Positions 25,409 to 34,652 of a stretch of DNA of 64,000 nucleotides are shown here, one piece after another. Position 1 is the first letter of the stretch; each line of letters opens with the position of its first letter. The notes under the pieces are model-generated. The model searched no databases. It was not told the DNA's origin and saw only the letters and a program-made list of their open reading frames with translations. Position numbers and translations under genes: made by a program. Location: assembly GCA_965116595.1 (NCBI GenBank), contig OZ220708.1:2542001-2606000 (forward strand). The letters are read 5' to 3'. Origin of the DNA: G963663315 sp963668255 (GTDB lineage Bacteria; Pseudomonadota; Gammaproteobacteria; Arenicellales; Poriferihabitantaceae).

Positions 25409-26648
25409 GACGCAACGCCTCGGCGGGCTGGACTCTGGATGCACGCCGGGCGGGATAGATGGTTGCCAGAAAACTCATGAGCAGTGATGCACCAATAATT
25501 CTGGTTACATCCGCCCAGCGCATCTGGGCAGGAAATTCACTTATGACATAGACATCGGATGGAAACAGTTCAGTATTGAAGAAATTTTCAATGGCAGGAA
25601 TAATGGTTTCTACATTGAGTGCGGTAATTACTCCCAGAATGGCGCCGACCGCTGTCCCTGTAATTCCGAGAAATACCCCTTGCACTATGAACACTTTCAT
25701 CACGCTGCCAGGACTCATTCCGAGCGTTCTCAATATCGCAACATCCGATTGCTTATCGGTAACAACCATTACCAGCGTTGAAACGATGTTAAACGCTGCA
25801 ACCGCAATAATCAGCAAAAGTACGATAAAAACCACCCGCTTTTCAATTTCAAGCGCGCGAAAAAAGTTGGAGTATTCCTGAGTCCAGTCGCGCACGCTGT
25901 ACTGCTGGTTGAGCGATTCGGAAAGATCATGACGTACCCTGCGAGCCTGCTCAACATCATCCAGCTTGAGGCGAAGCCCGCTGATTTCACCTTCGAAACC
26001 AAGTAATCTGGCGGCATCGTCAATATGAATCAATGCAATACCGCTGTCATATTCGTACATGTCGATTTCGAACAGTCCTACCACGGTAAAACGTTTCAGG
26101 CGCGGCATCAGGCCTGCGGGAGTGACCTTGCCTTTGGGCACGACCAGAGTGATTTTTTCACCGACACCCACACCAAGTGAATGTGCCAGGCGATTGCCCA
26201 GAACAATGCCGAAGGACCCGGAATCGAGTTCACCTGCATCTCCTTCAATAATATGGTTCATGACTTCAGATACTTCCCGTTCCTTGTCAGGATTGATCCC
26301 TCGAATCAATGTGCCCGATACGTTCGGGCCTTTGGTCAGCATGCCCTGCACCAGTACGAAGGGGGCTTGCGCCTGCACATGGGGGTACCCTGCGAGACTC
26401 GTCGACAGAGAATGCCAGTCGCTGAAATGTCCACTGTAGCTGCTGATTGTAATGTGAGGAACTACGAACAGGATCCGTTCCTGCAGATCCCTGTGGAATC
26501 CATTGACAATCGACATCACGGTAATCAGGGCCCAGACTCCGATCACAATTCCAAGCATCGATGTTGTCGAAATAAACGAAATAAAGTGATTTCGTCGCCT
26601 GGCCCGGGTATAACGCAGGCCGATCATCAGTTCCAGAGGCTTGATCAC
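25401..26648 (-). CDS. lolC: Lipoprotein-releasing ABC transporter permease LolC/LolE
   Basis: The 415-residue protein has the MacB/FtsX-like layout: one N-terminal helix (about 27-50, FISTTSMLGIVIGVWALITVMSIVNGF), a large periplasmic domain, then three C-terminal helices. The N-terminal MIGLRYTRARRRNHFISFIS is the LolC/E hallmark. Only one permease gene is present before lolD, so the complex may use a single hybrid permease as a homodimer (LolF-like, known in several bacteria), or the second permease may be encoded elsewhere. It follows lysS by 29 bases. Confidence 0.92.
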   Translation of the reverse strand: MIKPLELMIGLRYTRARRRNHFISFISTTSMLGIVIGVWALITVMSIVNGFHRDLQERILFVVPHITISSYSGHFSDWHSLSTSLAGYPHVQAQAPFVLVQGMLTKGPNVSGTLIRGINPDKEREVSEVMNHIIEGDAGELDSGSFGIVLGNRLAHSLGVGVGEKITLVVPKGKVTPAGLMPRLKRFTVVGLFEIDMYEYDSGIALIHIDDAARLLGFEGEISGLRLKLDDVEQARRVRHDLSESLNQQYSVRDWTQEYSNFFRALEIEKRVVFIVLLLIIAVAAFNIVSTLVMVVTDKQSDVAILRTLGMSPGSVMKVFIVQGVFLGITGTAVGAILGVITALNVETIIPAIENFFNTELFPSDVYVISEFPAQMRWADVTRIIGASLLMSFLATIYPARRASRVQPAEALRHE

Positions 26649-26677
26649 TGTAGAACCGCCGTTGACTTGCGGGTCAT

Positions 26678-28159
26678 TCAGGCTTCGTCACGCATGTGCG
26701 GAAACAGCACCACATCACGGATCGAAGGACTGTCAGTAAGGATCATGACCAGTCGGTCGATACCGATCCCTTCTCCTGCTGTCGGTGGCAAGCCGTATTC
26801 CAGGGCGCGAATATAATCCGCATCATAATGCATTGCTTCCTGGTCTCCTGCTTCCATTTCCTCTACCTGCTGCCTGAATCGTCGAGCCTGATCTTCCGCG
26901 TCGTTCAATTCGGAAAACCCGTTTGCAATTTCCTTGCCAGCAACAAAGAACTCAAATCGATCGCTAAGTTCCGGCTGCTCGTCGTTTCTTCTCGACAGTG
27001 GTGATACTTCGACCGGATACGCGGTTATGAATGTAGGGCTGATAAGGTTTTCCTCGACCCGCTTTTCGAATATTTCCATCTGTATCCGACCAATACCAAA
27101 GCCGGGTTTTATCTCGATATCCAGGCTCTTTGCCAGTGCAGTAACCGCATCCAGGTCAGTCAATTGATGATCCGATATTTCCGGGTTGAAATACAAAATC
27201 GACTCCAGCAATGTGAACTGTTGAAAAGGCCGGGAGAAATCCAGGTGTGTTCCCTGATACTCGATTATGTTATCTCCTGTAACGGTTTGGCAAACTCTAC
27301 GCATCATGGTTTCGGTGAATTTGATTAAATCATGGTAATCCGCGTACGCCTGGTAAAGCTCCATCATGGTGAACTCGGGATTATGCTTGGTAGAGATGCC
27401 TTCATTTCTGAAATTCCGATTGATTTCAAACACTCGCTCAAAACCACCCACAACCAGTCGCTTCAGATAAAGCTCGGGGGCGATGCGCAGGTAAAACTCC
27501 TTGTTCAGCGTGTTATGGTGAGTCCTGAAAGGCCTCGCTACCGCCCCTCCGGGAATCGGGTGCATCATTGGTGTTTCCACTTCAAGAAATGATCTCTCAA
27601 CCATGAACTCCCTGATGCATTGGATGATCGCAGCCCGGGTTCTGAATACCGAACGAGTCTGCTGGTTCATGATCAGATCGACATAGCGTTGACGATAACG
27701 GGTTTCGGCATCGGTGAGCCCATGGAATTTTTCAGGCAGCGGCCGCAGCGCCTTGGTCAATAATCGAATCTGATCAACCCGAACGGTCAACTCACCGGTT
27801 TTGGTATGGAACAATTCCCCTTCTGCAGCAACTATGTCACCGATGTCATATTTTTTGAATTCTTCGTTGTAGACATTCTCCGGCAGGCTGTCCCGTTGCA
27901 GGAATAATTGAATCCTGCCGCCGACATCCTCTATATGCGCGAAACTCGCCTTGCCCATGACGCGGCGCGACATCAGACGGCCGGCTACTTTTACCCGAAT
28001 TGTCCGGTCCTGCGTGCCTTGATCATCATCTGCATATTGATCCAGCAGATCCCTGATAAATGCGTCCCGTCGAAAATCGTTTGGAAATGGATTTCCTTTT
28101 TTTCTCAACGCGGTCAGCTTTTCCCGGCGTTGCTGGCTTTGTTGGTTTTCTTCAGTCAT
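26678..28159 (-). CDS. lysS: Lysyl-tRNA synthetase, class II
   Basis: The 493-residue enzyme has an N-terminal OB-fold anticodon-binding domain (VAGRLMSRRVMGKASFAHIED). Class II motif 2 lies around FEINRNFRNEGISTKHNPEFTMME, and motif 3 is GIGIDRLVMILT near the C-terminus. It charges tRNA-Lys. The prfB-lysS order with a 36-base gap matches E. coli. Length is typical of bacterial LysS. Confidence 0.98.
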   Translation of the reverse strand: MTEENQQSQQRREKLTALRKKGNPFPNDFRRDAFIRDLLDQYADDDQGTQDRTIRVKVAGRLMSRRVMGKASFAHIEDVGGRIQLFLQRDSLPENVYNEEFKKYDIGDIVAAEGELFHTKTGELTVRVDQIRLLTKALRPLPEKFHGLTDAETRYRQRYVDLIMNQQTRSVFRTRAAIIQCIREFMVERSFLEVETPMMHPIPGGAVARPFRTHHNTLNKEFYLRIAPELYLKRLVVGGFERVFEINRNFRNEGISTKHNPEFTMMELYQAYADYHDLIKFTETMMRRVCQTVTGDNIIEYQGTHLDFSRPFQQFTLLESILYFNPEISDHQLTDLDAVTALAKSLDIEIKPGFGIGRIQMEIFEKRVEENLISPTFITAYPVEVSPLSRRNDEQPELSDRFEFFVAGKEIANGFSELNDAEDQARRFRQQVEEMEAGDQEAMHYDADYIRALEYGLPPTAGEGIGIDRLVMILTDSPSIRDVVLFPHMRDEA

Positions 28160-28195
28160 AAAATTCCTTATAATTCAAATCATTGTTCTATTTTA

Positions 28196-29294
28196 TTACA
28201 GTCCCGCTTTCAGACTGGCTTCAATAAATTGATTCAACGATCCATCCAGAACCGACTGGGTATTACCGGTTTCGACATGGGTTCTTAAATCCTTGATGCG
28301 GGACTGGTCAAGTACATAGGATCGAATCTGACTGCCCCAGCCAATGTCTGATTTATTGTCTTCTTCGGTTTGTTGCTCCTGCCGACGTTTTTGCATCCGG
28401 GCTTCGTACAGGCGGGCTTTCAACATTTTGGTCGCTTCCTCCCTGTTCCTGTGCTGGGAACGGTCATTCTGGCACTGTACCACGATTCCGGTAGGTAAAT
28501 GGGTAAGACGAACTGCAGAATCTGTTTTGTTGACATGTTGTCCACCGGCTCCACTGGAGCGATAAGTATCGACCCTGAGATCCGCCGGGTTCACTTCGAT
28601 TTCAAAACTGTCATCTATTTCGGGGTAGGCGTATACGGATGCAAATGACGTGTGCCGCCGGTTCCCGGAATCGAATGGACTTTTTCTGACCAGCCGGTGC
28701 ACCCCGGTCTCAGTTCGCAAACAGCCATAGGCATACTCCCCGGTAAATTTGATGGTTGCGCTCTTGATTCCAGCTACATCCCCTGGTGATCTTTCCACTA
28801 TTTCCAGTGTGTATCCCTGACTTTCCCCCCAGCGCAGATACATTCTCAACAGCATTGCAGCCCAATCCTGGGCTTCGGTGCCACCGGAACCGGACTGGAT
28901 ATCGATAAAAGCGTTGTTAAGGTCGGCTTCGCCGCTGAACATTCGACGAAATTCCATTTTCTCAAGACGCGATTCAATTTCATTCGCATCCCTCGCTATT
29001 TCATCCAGGGTTTGAGCGTCTTCTTCAAGGGCGGCCAGCTCCAGTAATTCGACGCAATCAGAAATATCGGTTTGCAACTGATCCAACCGGCTAACCAGCT
29101 GTTCCAGACTGGCCCTTTCCTGCCCCAGGATCGTAGCCTGCTCCGGTTCATCCCAGATCGCAGGATTCTCAAGCATCAAGTCTACTTCTTCAAGCCGCTC
29201 CTTGTTGCCGGCATAGTCAAAGATACCTCCATAGTGAGGCAGTACGCTCCCCCGAACTGGCCAGGGATTCCTTAAGTTCATTTACGGTGGCCAT
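28196..29294 (-). CDS. prfB: Peptide chain release factor 2, made by programmed +1 frameshift
   Basis: The long frame (28196-29216 and beyond) encodes the RF2 body, with SPFDSGNRRHTSF (the SPF tripeptide that reads UGA/UAA) and GAGGQHVNKTDSAVRL (GGQ). The true N-terminus lies in another frame: from ATG 29294 it reads 25 residues ending SLWRYL, then meets TGA at 29219-29217. The site is AGG-TAT-CTT-TGA-C, the same core as the E. coli autoregulatory site. After slippage, translation continues DYAGNKERLEEV. The joined protein is 365 residues, equal to E. coli RF2. An ATG at 29306 is an alternative start. Confidence 0.96.
29216..29230 (-). promoter_or_regulatory. RF2 programmed +1 frameshift site
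   Basis: On the minus strand GGAGG (29230-29226) acts as the internal Shine-Dalgarno element, followed by TAT, the slippery codon CTT (29222-29220) and the in-frame stop TGA (29219-29217) with C as the next base. Low RF2 slows termination at this UGA and favours the +1 shift, which gives autoregulation. This mechanism is established for prfB. Confidence 0.96.
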
Positions 29295-29532
29295 TTGTCT
29301 GATCATGATTTTTTGGGCGCTAAGTATATAGTCTTGAAAAGCATTTCGCTATTGTTCTATCGTGATGTGACGGATAAGTTAACTCGGTTGTCTGGCGGCA
29401 TTGGAGATCAAATTCAGCAAACAGGCAGCGATTATTGCCTGCAATAACTGGTTCGTGATTTCCGGATTGTTGATGCTGATTCTGACCCGGGTCTGTTATT
29501 TATCCGGGAAATTTCGAACAGGAATTTCGGGT

Positions 29533-29561
29533 TTGACATCAAGGCGGACAATGGGTACAGT
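29533..29561 (+). promoter_or_regulatory. Promoter of tRNA-Leu(CAG)
   Basis: Perfect TTGACA (29533-29538), 17-base spacer, TACAGT (29556-29561), then a GC-rich CCGC discriminator typical of stringently controlled stable-RNA promoters. The expected start site is about 8 bases before the mature tRNA 5' end. Confidence 0.8.
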
Positions 29562-29575
29562 CCGCACCTTGCTTT

Positions 29576-29662
29576 GCCGAGGTGGCGGAATTGGTAGACG
29601 CGCTAGCTTCAGGTGCTAGTGGGCAATAGCCCGTGAAGGTTCAAGTCCTTTCCTCGGCACCA
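29576..29662 (+). tRNA. tRNA-Leu, anticodon CAG
   Basis: Class II tRNA of 87 bases including encoded CCA. The acceptor GCCGAGG pairs with CCTCGGC. The anticodon stem CTAGC/GCTAG holds loop TTCAGGT, giving anticodon CAG for CUG codons. A long variable arm follows (TGGGCAATAGCCC region), and the T-arm loop contains TTCAAGT. A strong promoter lies just upstream. Confidence 0.97.
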
Positions 29663-29722
29663 TTGCTGTTTCAAACTGCCCGGTCTCTAACAACCAGACC
29701 ATGGAAACAAGGCCATAAAGAC

Positions 29723-30226
29723 CTACATGATGGCTTGTTCGTGTTTCAGAAGCCAGGTTTTCCGGTCAACGCCTCCTGCATAACCACGCATCGCGCCATT
29801 CTTCCCGATCACCCGGTGGCAGGGAACAATAATAGCAACAGGGTTGGCAGCATTTGCGCTGGCCACTGCCCGAACCGCATTCGGGTTTCCGACTTGCCGG
29901 GCAAGCAGGCTGTATGAGACGGTCTCCCCAACGGGAATTGCCCTCAAGGCGCGCCAGACTCCTTGCTGGAATTCAGACCCGTGCGTATCAAGATCGATAT
30001 CCCTGAATGCGTCCCAGTCGCATGAAAAATATTTTTCAAGCCTGTCCCTGACACCCAGCAGGTTATCCGCCTGCCTGATTTCGAAATCGCCAAATCTTCG
30101 AGTAAGCAGTTCGTTGATACGATTGCGATTGTCATTAAAATCAAGAAGGTAGAGCGTGTCGTGATCTCCGAACACTGCAATTTCGCCAATCGGGCTGGCA
30201 CAGACGGTGGAACTGATTTGTTTCAC
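29723..30226 (-). CDS. ogt: Methylated-DNA--protein-cysteine methyltransferase
   Basis: The 167-residue product contains the active-site motif IIVPCHRVIGKNGAMRGYAGG, with the methyl-accepting Cys in PCHR. An upstream GETVSYSLLARQVGNPNAVRAVASANAANP forms the DNA-binding helix-turn-helix. It repairs O6-methylguanine by a suicide transfer. It lies 21 bases after glyA. The short form without an Ada regulatory domain favours Ogt. Confidence 0.95.
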   Translation of the reverse strand: MKQISSTVCASPIGEIAVFGDHDTLYLLDFNDNRNRINELLTRRFGDFEIRQADNLLGVRDRLEKYFSCDWDAFRDIDLDTHGSEFQQGVWRALRAIPVGETVSYSLLARQVGNPNAVRAVASANAANPVAIIVPCHRVIGKNGAMRGYAGGVDRKTWLLKHEQAIM

Positions 30227-30247
30227 GGTAGTGTGTCTGGTTTTTTG

Positions 30248-31510
30248 TTATCCAGCATCGGCATACAGTGGGAATCGACTGCAAAGCTCGATAACCCTGT
30301 TCTGTACTTCCTTTTCCACGGCGCCATCACCCAGATTATCCAGCACATCACAAATCCAACCTGCGATCTGCTTTGACTCCTCGACACCGAACCCGCGAGT
30401 CGTCATCGCTGGCGTGCCAAGACGAAGGCCGCTGGTGACGAAAGGCGACTGGGGATCATTGGGGACCGCATTCTTGTTCACGGTAATATTTGCCCTGCCC
30501 AATGCCGCATCGGCATCTTTTCCGGTTATGCCATTGCTGATCAGGTCCAGCAAAAAGAGGTGACTGTCAGTACCCCCGGAAACGACATTGAAACCGCGCT
30601 CAAGAAATACCTCCACCATTGCTTTGGCATTGTCGAGAACCTGCTGCTGATACACTTTGAATGATGGATCCAGCGCTTCCTGGAATGCCATTGCCTTGCC
30701 CGCAATGGCATGCAGCAGCGGTCCACCCTGAGTACCGGGGAACACCAGTGAATTGAGTTTTTTGATTATCCTGTCATTGGCTCGAGCCAGAATCATGCCG
30801 CCCCTGGCGCCACGCAGTGTTTTGTGGGTTGTCGTTGTTGTAACGTCAGCAATGCCGACCGGGTTAGGGTAAAGACCGACAGCAACAAGTCCTGCAACAT
30901 GGGCCATATCGACAAAAAGATACGCCCCTGCGCTATCGGCTATATCCCGGAATCGTTGCCAGTCCATTATCCGGGAATAAGCAGAGAAACCGGCTACGAT
31001 CATCTTTGGCCTGTGCTCTTTTGCCAGAGATTCCACTTCATCGTAATCGACCTCTCCAGTATCCGGATTCAGGCCATACTGAATGGCATTGTAGAGTTTT
31101 CCTGAAAAGTTTACCGATGCGCCATGGGTCAGGTGACCACCATGGGCCAGGCTCATACCGAGCACGGTATCCCCCGGTTCGCACAATGCCATGTAGACCG
31201 CTGCATTGGCCGATGAACCGGAATGAGGTTGTACATTAACGTAATCCGCATTGAAAAGCCGCTTGGCCCGGTCGATGGCCAGCGATTCCACTATATCAAC
31301 ATGTTCGCAACCACCATAATATCGTTTACCGGGGTAACCTTCGGCGTATTTGTTGGTCAGCACGGAACCTTGTGCCTGAAGCACTCTGAGGCTGACAAAA
31401 TTCTCCGAGGCAATCAACTCAATATGTTCTTCCTGTCGTTTTTCTTCCTGTTTGATCGCATTCCATAATTCAGGGTCGTACTCGGCGATGGATTTACTCT
31501 TGTCAAACAT
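30248..31510 (-). CDS. glyA: Serine hydroxymethyltransferase
   Basis: The 420-residue PLP enzyme shows EHIELIASENFVS, NKYAEGYPGKRYYGGCEHVD, the PLP-lysine motif TTTTHKTLRGARGG and NSLVFPGTQGGPL. It converts serine and tetrahydrofolate to glycine and methylene-tetrahydrofolate. Length matches bacterial GlyA. It follows tgt on the same strand after about 130 bases, with ogt downstream. Confidence 0.99.
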   Translation of the reverse strand: MFDKSKSIAEYDPELWNAIKQEEKRQEEHIELIASENFVSLRVLQAQGSVLTNKYAEGYPGKRYYGGCEHVDIVESLAIDRAKRLFNADYVNVQPHSGSSANAAVYMALCEPGDTVLGMSLAHGGHLTHGASVNFSGKLYNAIQYGLNPDTGEVDYDEVESLAKEHRPKMIVAGFSAYSRIMDWQRFRDIADSAGAYLFVDMAHVAGLVAVGLYPNPVGIADVTTTTTHKTLRGARGGMILARANDRIIKKLNSLVFPGTQGGPLLHAIAGKAMAFQEALDPSFKVYQQQVLDNAKAMVEVFLERGFNVVSGGTDSHLFLLDLISNGITGKDADAALGRANITVNKNAVPNDPQSPFVTSGLRLGTPAMTTRGFGVEESKQIAGWICDVLDNLGDGAVEKEVQNRVIELCSRFPLYADAG

Positions 31511-31637
31511 TATTTACTCCAGATTTCAATTTCCAGCTAACAATATATCGGTACAGATATCGGTACAGGTTTTGGCGAATCCAACGGCATGGATTTTATA
31601 GAAGGTGCGCCGGTTATTACACACATATTTTTATAAA

Positions 31638-32720
31638 TCAGCCGTCAAATGATTGATGAAACTGATCGAATTCATTGGCTTCAATAGCCTGCCGGATTCG
31701 TTTCATCAGGTTCTGATAATAATGGATATTATGCAACGAACACAATCGGGCGCCGAGAATTTCATTTTGTCGATGTAAATGTTGCAAATAAGACCTTGAA
31801 TAATGCTGGCAGGTATAACAGGCACAGAACTCGTCAACAGGACGGGTGTCCATTTTAAATTGACTGTTGCGAATTTTAACTATGCCATTGCGAGTGTATA
31901 GCCAGCCAGTCCTCGCATTGCGGGTCGGCAGGACGCAATCAAACATGTCTATTCCCCTGGCGACGCAATTCACCAGGTCTTCGGGGGCGCCGACTCCCAT
32001 CAGATACCGCGGCTTGTCTTGCGGCATTCCGGGAGCCAGAAACTCAATGATACGGTGCATGTCCTGCTTGGGTTCGCCAACCGACAATCCTCCAATAGCA
32101 TATCCTTCAAATCCGATCTCAATCAACCGGTCAAGCGAATCCAGCCTTAATTCTTCAAACATGCCGCCCTGGACGATACCGAACAGCGCCCCGTTTCCCA
32201 TATAACTGTCCTTGCACCGGGCTGCCCATCGACTCGATAACAGCATCGATTGTTCGGTCTCTTCCCGGCTTGAGGGCCAGTTGGTGCATTCATCGAAAGC
32301 CATGACGATATCCGAACCAAGAGCCATTTGGATGGACATCGATTGTTCCGGACCAAGAAATATCCTGCTGCCGTCGACCGGAGATTGGAAGGTAACGCCT
32401 TTCTCTTCCAGCTTTCTCAATCCTTGCAGGCTCCAGACCTGAAATCCTCCCGAGTCGGTCAGAATCGGCCCGTGCCAATTCATGAAATCATGCAACGTTC
32501 CATGCGCTTTGACGACTTCCATGCCGGGCCGCAACGATAAATGAAATGTGTTTCCAAGAATAATCTGTGCGCCAGTGGACGCCACCTCTTCCGGGGTCAG
32601 TGATTTGACTGTCCCACGGGTCCCCACTGGCATGAACGCAGGGGTATCGATAATGCCTCTTTGAAATTCAATTTGCCCTCTCCTTGCCAGCGACTGTGTT
32701 GCAATCACCGAAAATTTCAT
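31638..32720 (-). CDS. tgt: Queuine/preQ1 tRNA-ribosyltransferase
   Basis: The 360-residue TIM-barrel enzyme has the catalytic-region motifs LTDSGGFQVWSL, FDECT, GIVQGGMFEELR and VGAPEDLV. The zinc site is CACYTCQHYSRSYLQHL. It exchanges guanine-34 for preQ1 in GUN-anticodon tRNAs. It overlaps queA by 4 bases (ATGA), so the two are coupled. The yajC-secD-secF genes that often follow are absent; glyA follows instead. Confidence 0.98.
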   Translation of the reverse strand: MKFSVIATQSLARRGQIEFQRGIIDTPAFMPVGTRGTVKSLTPEEVASTGAQIILGNTFHLSLRPGMEVVKAHGTLHDFMNWHGPILTDSGGFQVWSLQGLRKLEEKGVTFQSPVDGSRIFLGPEQSMSIQMALGSDIVMAFDECTNWPSSREETEQSMLLSSRWAARCKDSYMGNGALFGIVQGGMFEELRLDSLDRLIEIGFEGYAIGGLSVGEPKQDMHRIIEFLAPGMPQDKPRYLMGVGAPEDLVNCVARGIDMFDCVLPTRNARTGWLYTRNGIVKIRNSQFKMDTRPVDEFCACYTCQHYSRSYLQHLHRQNEILGARLCSLHNIHYYQNLMKRIRQAIEANEFDQFHQSFDG

Positions 32721-33742
32721 CGGGCTCTCTCGATAAACATCGCATCACCGTAGCTGAAAAACCGGTAGCCATTATCAATCGCTTCCCGATATGCCGCCAT
32801 GATTCTCTCGTACCCACAGAACGCGCTGACCATCATCAACAAGGTTGATCCGGGCAGATGAAAATTTGTAATCAATGCGTCCACTACATTGAACTTGTAC
32901 CCGGGCAGTATGAACAATCCGGTATCGGCTGAAACAGGAAGCAACGTTCCCGACCTGGCAGCGCTTTCCAATGCCCTTGCCACTGTAGTCCCGACCGCAA
33001 TCACTTGACCACCTCGGGACCGAACCCGCATCACCGACTCGCACACGCTTTCGGATACCTCGATTTTCTCCTTGTGCATTTTGTGGTCGCGTACATCATT
33101 GACCCGCACAGGTTGAAAGGTTCCGGCTCCAATATGGAGTGTGATTGAAGCCCATTCGATACCTCTATCCGTGATTCGGTCTATCAGCGCCTGGTCAAAA
33201 TGCAAACCCGCAGTAGGCGCCGCCACGGCGCCCGGATGCCTCGAATAAACAGTCTGATAGCGTTCGCGGTCCCTCTCTTCTACCTCTCGTTTGATGTATG
33301 GAGGGAGTGGTGTCGAACCATAATTCTCGAATAATGCGGTTACGGTCAAATCCCGGGGCAGCGCGATCAGATAAAACGGTTCCTGCCTGCCGATGACTTC
33401 CAGTTCCTGCCCTTCAATCAGAATAATCTGTCCTGTTTTGATCGGCTTGCCAGCCCTGGCCTGAACCAGCGCAGTATCTTCACTGATAATCTTTTCCAAC
33501 ATGATTTCCACCGCGCCTCCGGTGGGTTTTCTGCCACGGATTCTTGCCGGAACCACTCGCGTGTCATTGACAATCAGCAGATCGCCGGGCTTGAGGAAAT
33601 CAATAATCCGATCAAATCGGGCGTGGACAAAATTACCCTGGTCCTGCTTGACCACCATCAACCGTGAAGCTGAACGGGGACGTGCCGGGAATTGGGCAAT
33701 TAACGATTCAGGTAACGGATAATCGAACTGATTGAGGTCCAT
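32717..33742 (-). CDS. queA: S-adenosylmethionine:tRNA ribosyltransferase-isomerase
   Basis: The 341-residue product starts at ATG 33742 (MDLNQFDYPLPESLIA), which fits the family N-terminus; the frame stays open 28 codons further upstream. Motifs are LIVNDTRVVPARIRGRK, AAPTAGLHF, LHIGAGTFQPV and TNFHLPGSTLLMMVSAF. It adds and isomerises the ribosyl group of SAM onto preQ1-34 to form epoxyqueuosine, the step after Tgt. It is divergent from the downstream tRNA-Leu(CAA). Confidence 0.97.
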   Translation of the reverse strand: MDLNQFDYPLPESLIAQFPARPRSASRLMVVKQDQGNFVHARFDRIIDFLKPGDLLIVNDTRVVPARIRGRKPTGGAVEIMLEKIISEDTALVQARAGKPIKTGQIILIEGQELEVIGRQEPFYLIALPRDLTVTALFENYGSTPLPPYIKREVEERDRERYQTVYSRHPGAVAAPTAGLHFDQALIDRITDRGIEWASITLHIGAGTFQPVRVNDVRDHKMHKEKIEVSESVCESVMRVRSRGGQVIAVGTTVARALESAARSGTLLPVSADTGLFILPGYKFNVVDALITNFHLPGSTLLMMVSAFCGYERIMAAYREAIDNGYRFFSYGDAMFIERAR

Positions 33743-33893
33743 ACGTCTTGCATAGCGAAATCCCGATACCGTTGGGTATTGTGATGCCCGGATGATACCC
33801 GCATCCATTAGCGATAGCAATTTCATCGCCGCATATAAAGGGGCGCCAGCATCCTTGCTTCCTGGGAGAAAACCCTATATCTTCCGGTTGTGT

Positions 33894-33980
33894 GCCGGGG
33901 TGGCGGAATTGGTAGACGCGCCAGACTCAAAATCTGGTTGGGGTAACTCAGTGTCGGTTCGAATCCGACCCTCGGTACCA
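33894..33980 (+). tRNA. tRNA-Leu, anticodon CAA
   Basis: Class II tRNA of 87 bases with encoded CCA. The acceptor GCCGGGG pairs with CCTCGGT (with two G-U pairs). The anticodon stem CCAGA/TCTGG holds loop CTCAAAA, giving anticodon CAA for UUG codons. A long variable arm and T-loop TTCGAAT are present. A TATATC box near 33877 may be its -10, with only a weak -35. Confidence 0.97.
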
Positions 33981-33988
33981 AATACCTT

Positions 33989-34018
33989 TTGGAGAATCGT
34001 GACCAGAAATGGTACAAT
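33989..34018 (+). promoter_or_regulatory. Candidate promoter for the bactofilin gene
   Basis: TTGGAG (33989-33994), an 18-base spacer and TACAAT (34013-34018) lie between the tRNA-Leu(CAA) and the bactofilin start, leaving a leader of about 55 bases. Read-through from the tRNA promoter is the alternative. Confidence 0.5.
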
Positions 34019-34078
34019 ATCCCCAGGAGAAAGAGAGCCCCGAAAGATAATACGAAAAGATAATACATCGAGTATCTA

Positions 34079-34588
34079 ATGACTGAAAAACCAGGTAGGA
34101 CTGACAAAAAACCAGTCAAGGGTTCCATGAATTCCATTGGTGAATTCATCACGATAATCGGCGATGTGAGTGGAAAGGAGAATGTCGTGATCGATGGCCA
34201 CATCGAAGGCAATCTGAATTTCCTGAAATTCTGTGTCGTTATCGGGAAAAGTGGCCGGGTCAATGCCGATATAGCTGCCAGGGAAATTGTGATTGAAGGT
34301 GAGGTAAAAGGTGATTTGCATGCCAGCGAACTAATCAATATCAAGCCTTCCGGCAAGGTCACCGGGAACATTCGTGCTTTACAGGTAGTTCTGAGCCAGG
34401 GATGTCAGTTCAAGGGATCAGTCGATATGGCAGAGACACACACGCATAATACTGGAGATAGTCGAAGCCCCAAACCCACGCTAACGGACAGTAAAAGGCC
34501 CATCTCAAGGACTATCGGGAATACTACGAAGAAACCGGTGGGCATCCGGCAAAGTACTTCTCCACCCCTGAAGAAAGAAGATTCCTGA
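34079..34588 (+). CDS. Bactofilin (polymer-forming cytoskeletal protein)
   Basis: The 169-residue protein has a short polar N-terminus, a central right-handed beta-helix (about 20-115) with repeated hydrophobic/Gly steps (FITIIGDVSGKENVVIDGHIEGNL, VVIGKSGRVNADI, IVIEGEVKGDL, INIKPSGKVTGNI) and a disordered basic tail. This is the bactofilin DUF583 layout. Bactofilins polymerise without nucleotide and position cell-wall enzymes or stalk components. No partner peptidase gene is adjacent. A bidirectional terminator follows at 34605. Confidence 0.92.
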   Translation: MTEKPGRTDKKPVKGSMNSIGEFITIIGDVSGKENVVIDGHIEGNLNFLKFCVVIGKSGRVNADIAAREIVIEGEVKGDLHASELINIKPSGKVTGNIRALQVVLSQGCQFKGSVDMAETHTHNTGDSRSPKPTLTDSKRPISRTIGNTTKKPVGIRQSTSPPLKKEDS

Positions 34589-34604
34589 TTTTTATCCTGA
34601 AAAC

Positions 34605-34632
34605 AAAAAAACCGGTTTTACCCGGCTTTTTT
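34605..34632. terminator. Bidirectional intrinsic terminator between bactofilin and aprA
   Basis: An A-tract, CCGG, a short loop, CCGG and a T-tract form a hairpin that carries T-runs on both strands. It lies between the convergent ends of the bactofilin gene (34588) and aprA (34653) and can serve both. Confidence 0.85.
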
Positions 34633-34652
34633 GTTGATACTGAAATTTACAA

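Noticed and set aside
29401..29619. 72-codon plus-strand frame with a hydrophobic stretch running into tRNA-Leu(CAG)
   Set aside because: Its end lies inside the tRNA and it covers the tRNA promoter; no ribosome-binding site is visible.
33823..34371. 182-codon minus-strand frame through tRNA-Leu(CAA) and the bactofilin gene
   Set aside because: It reads through a perfect tRNA and opposite a recognisable bactofilin beta-helix.
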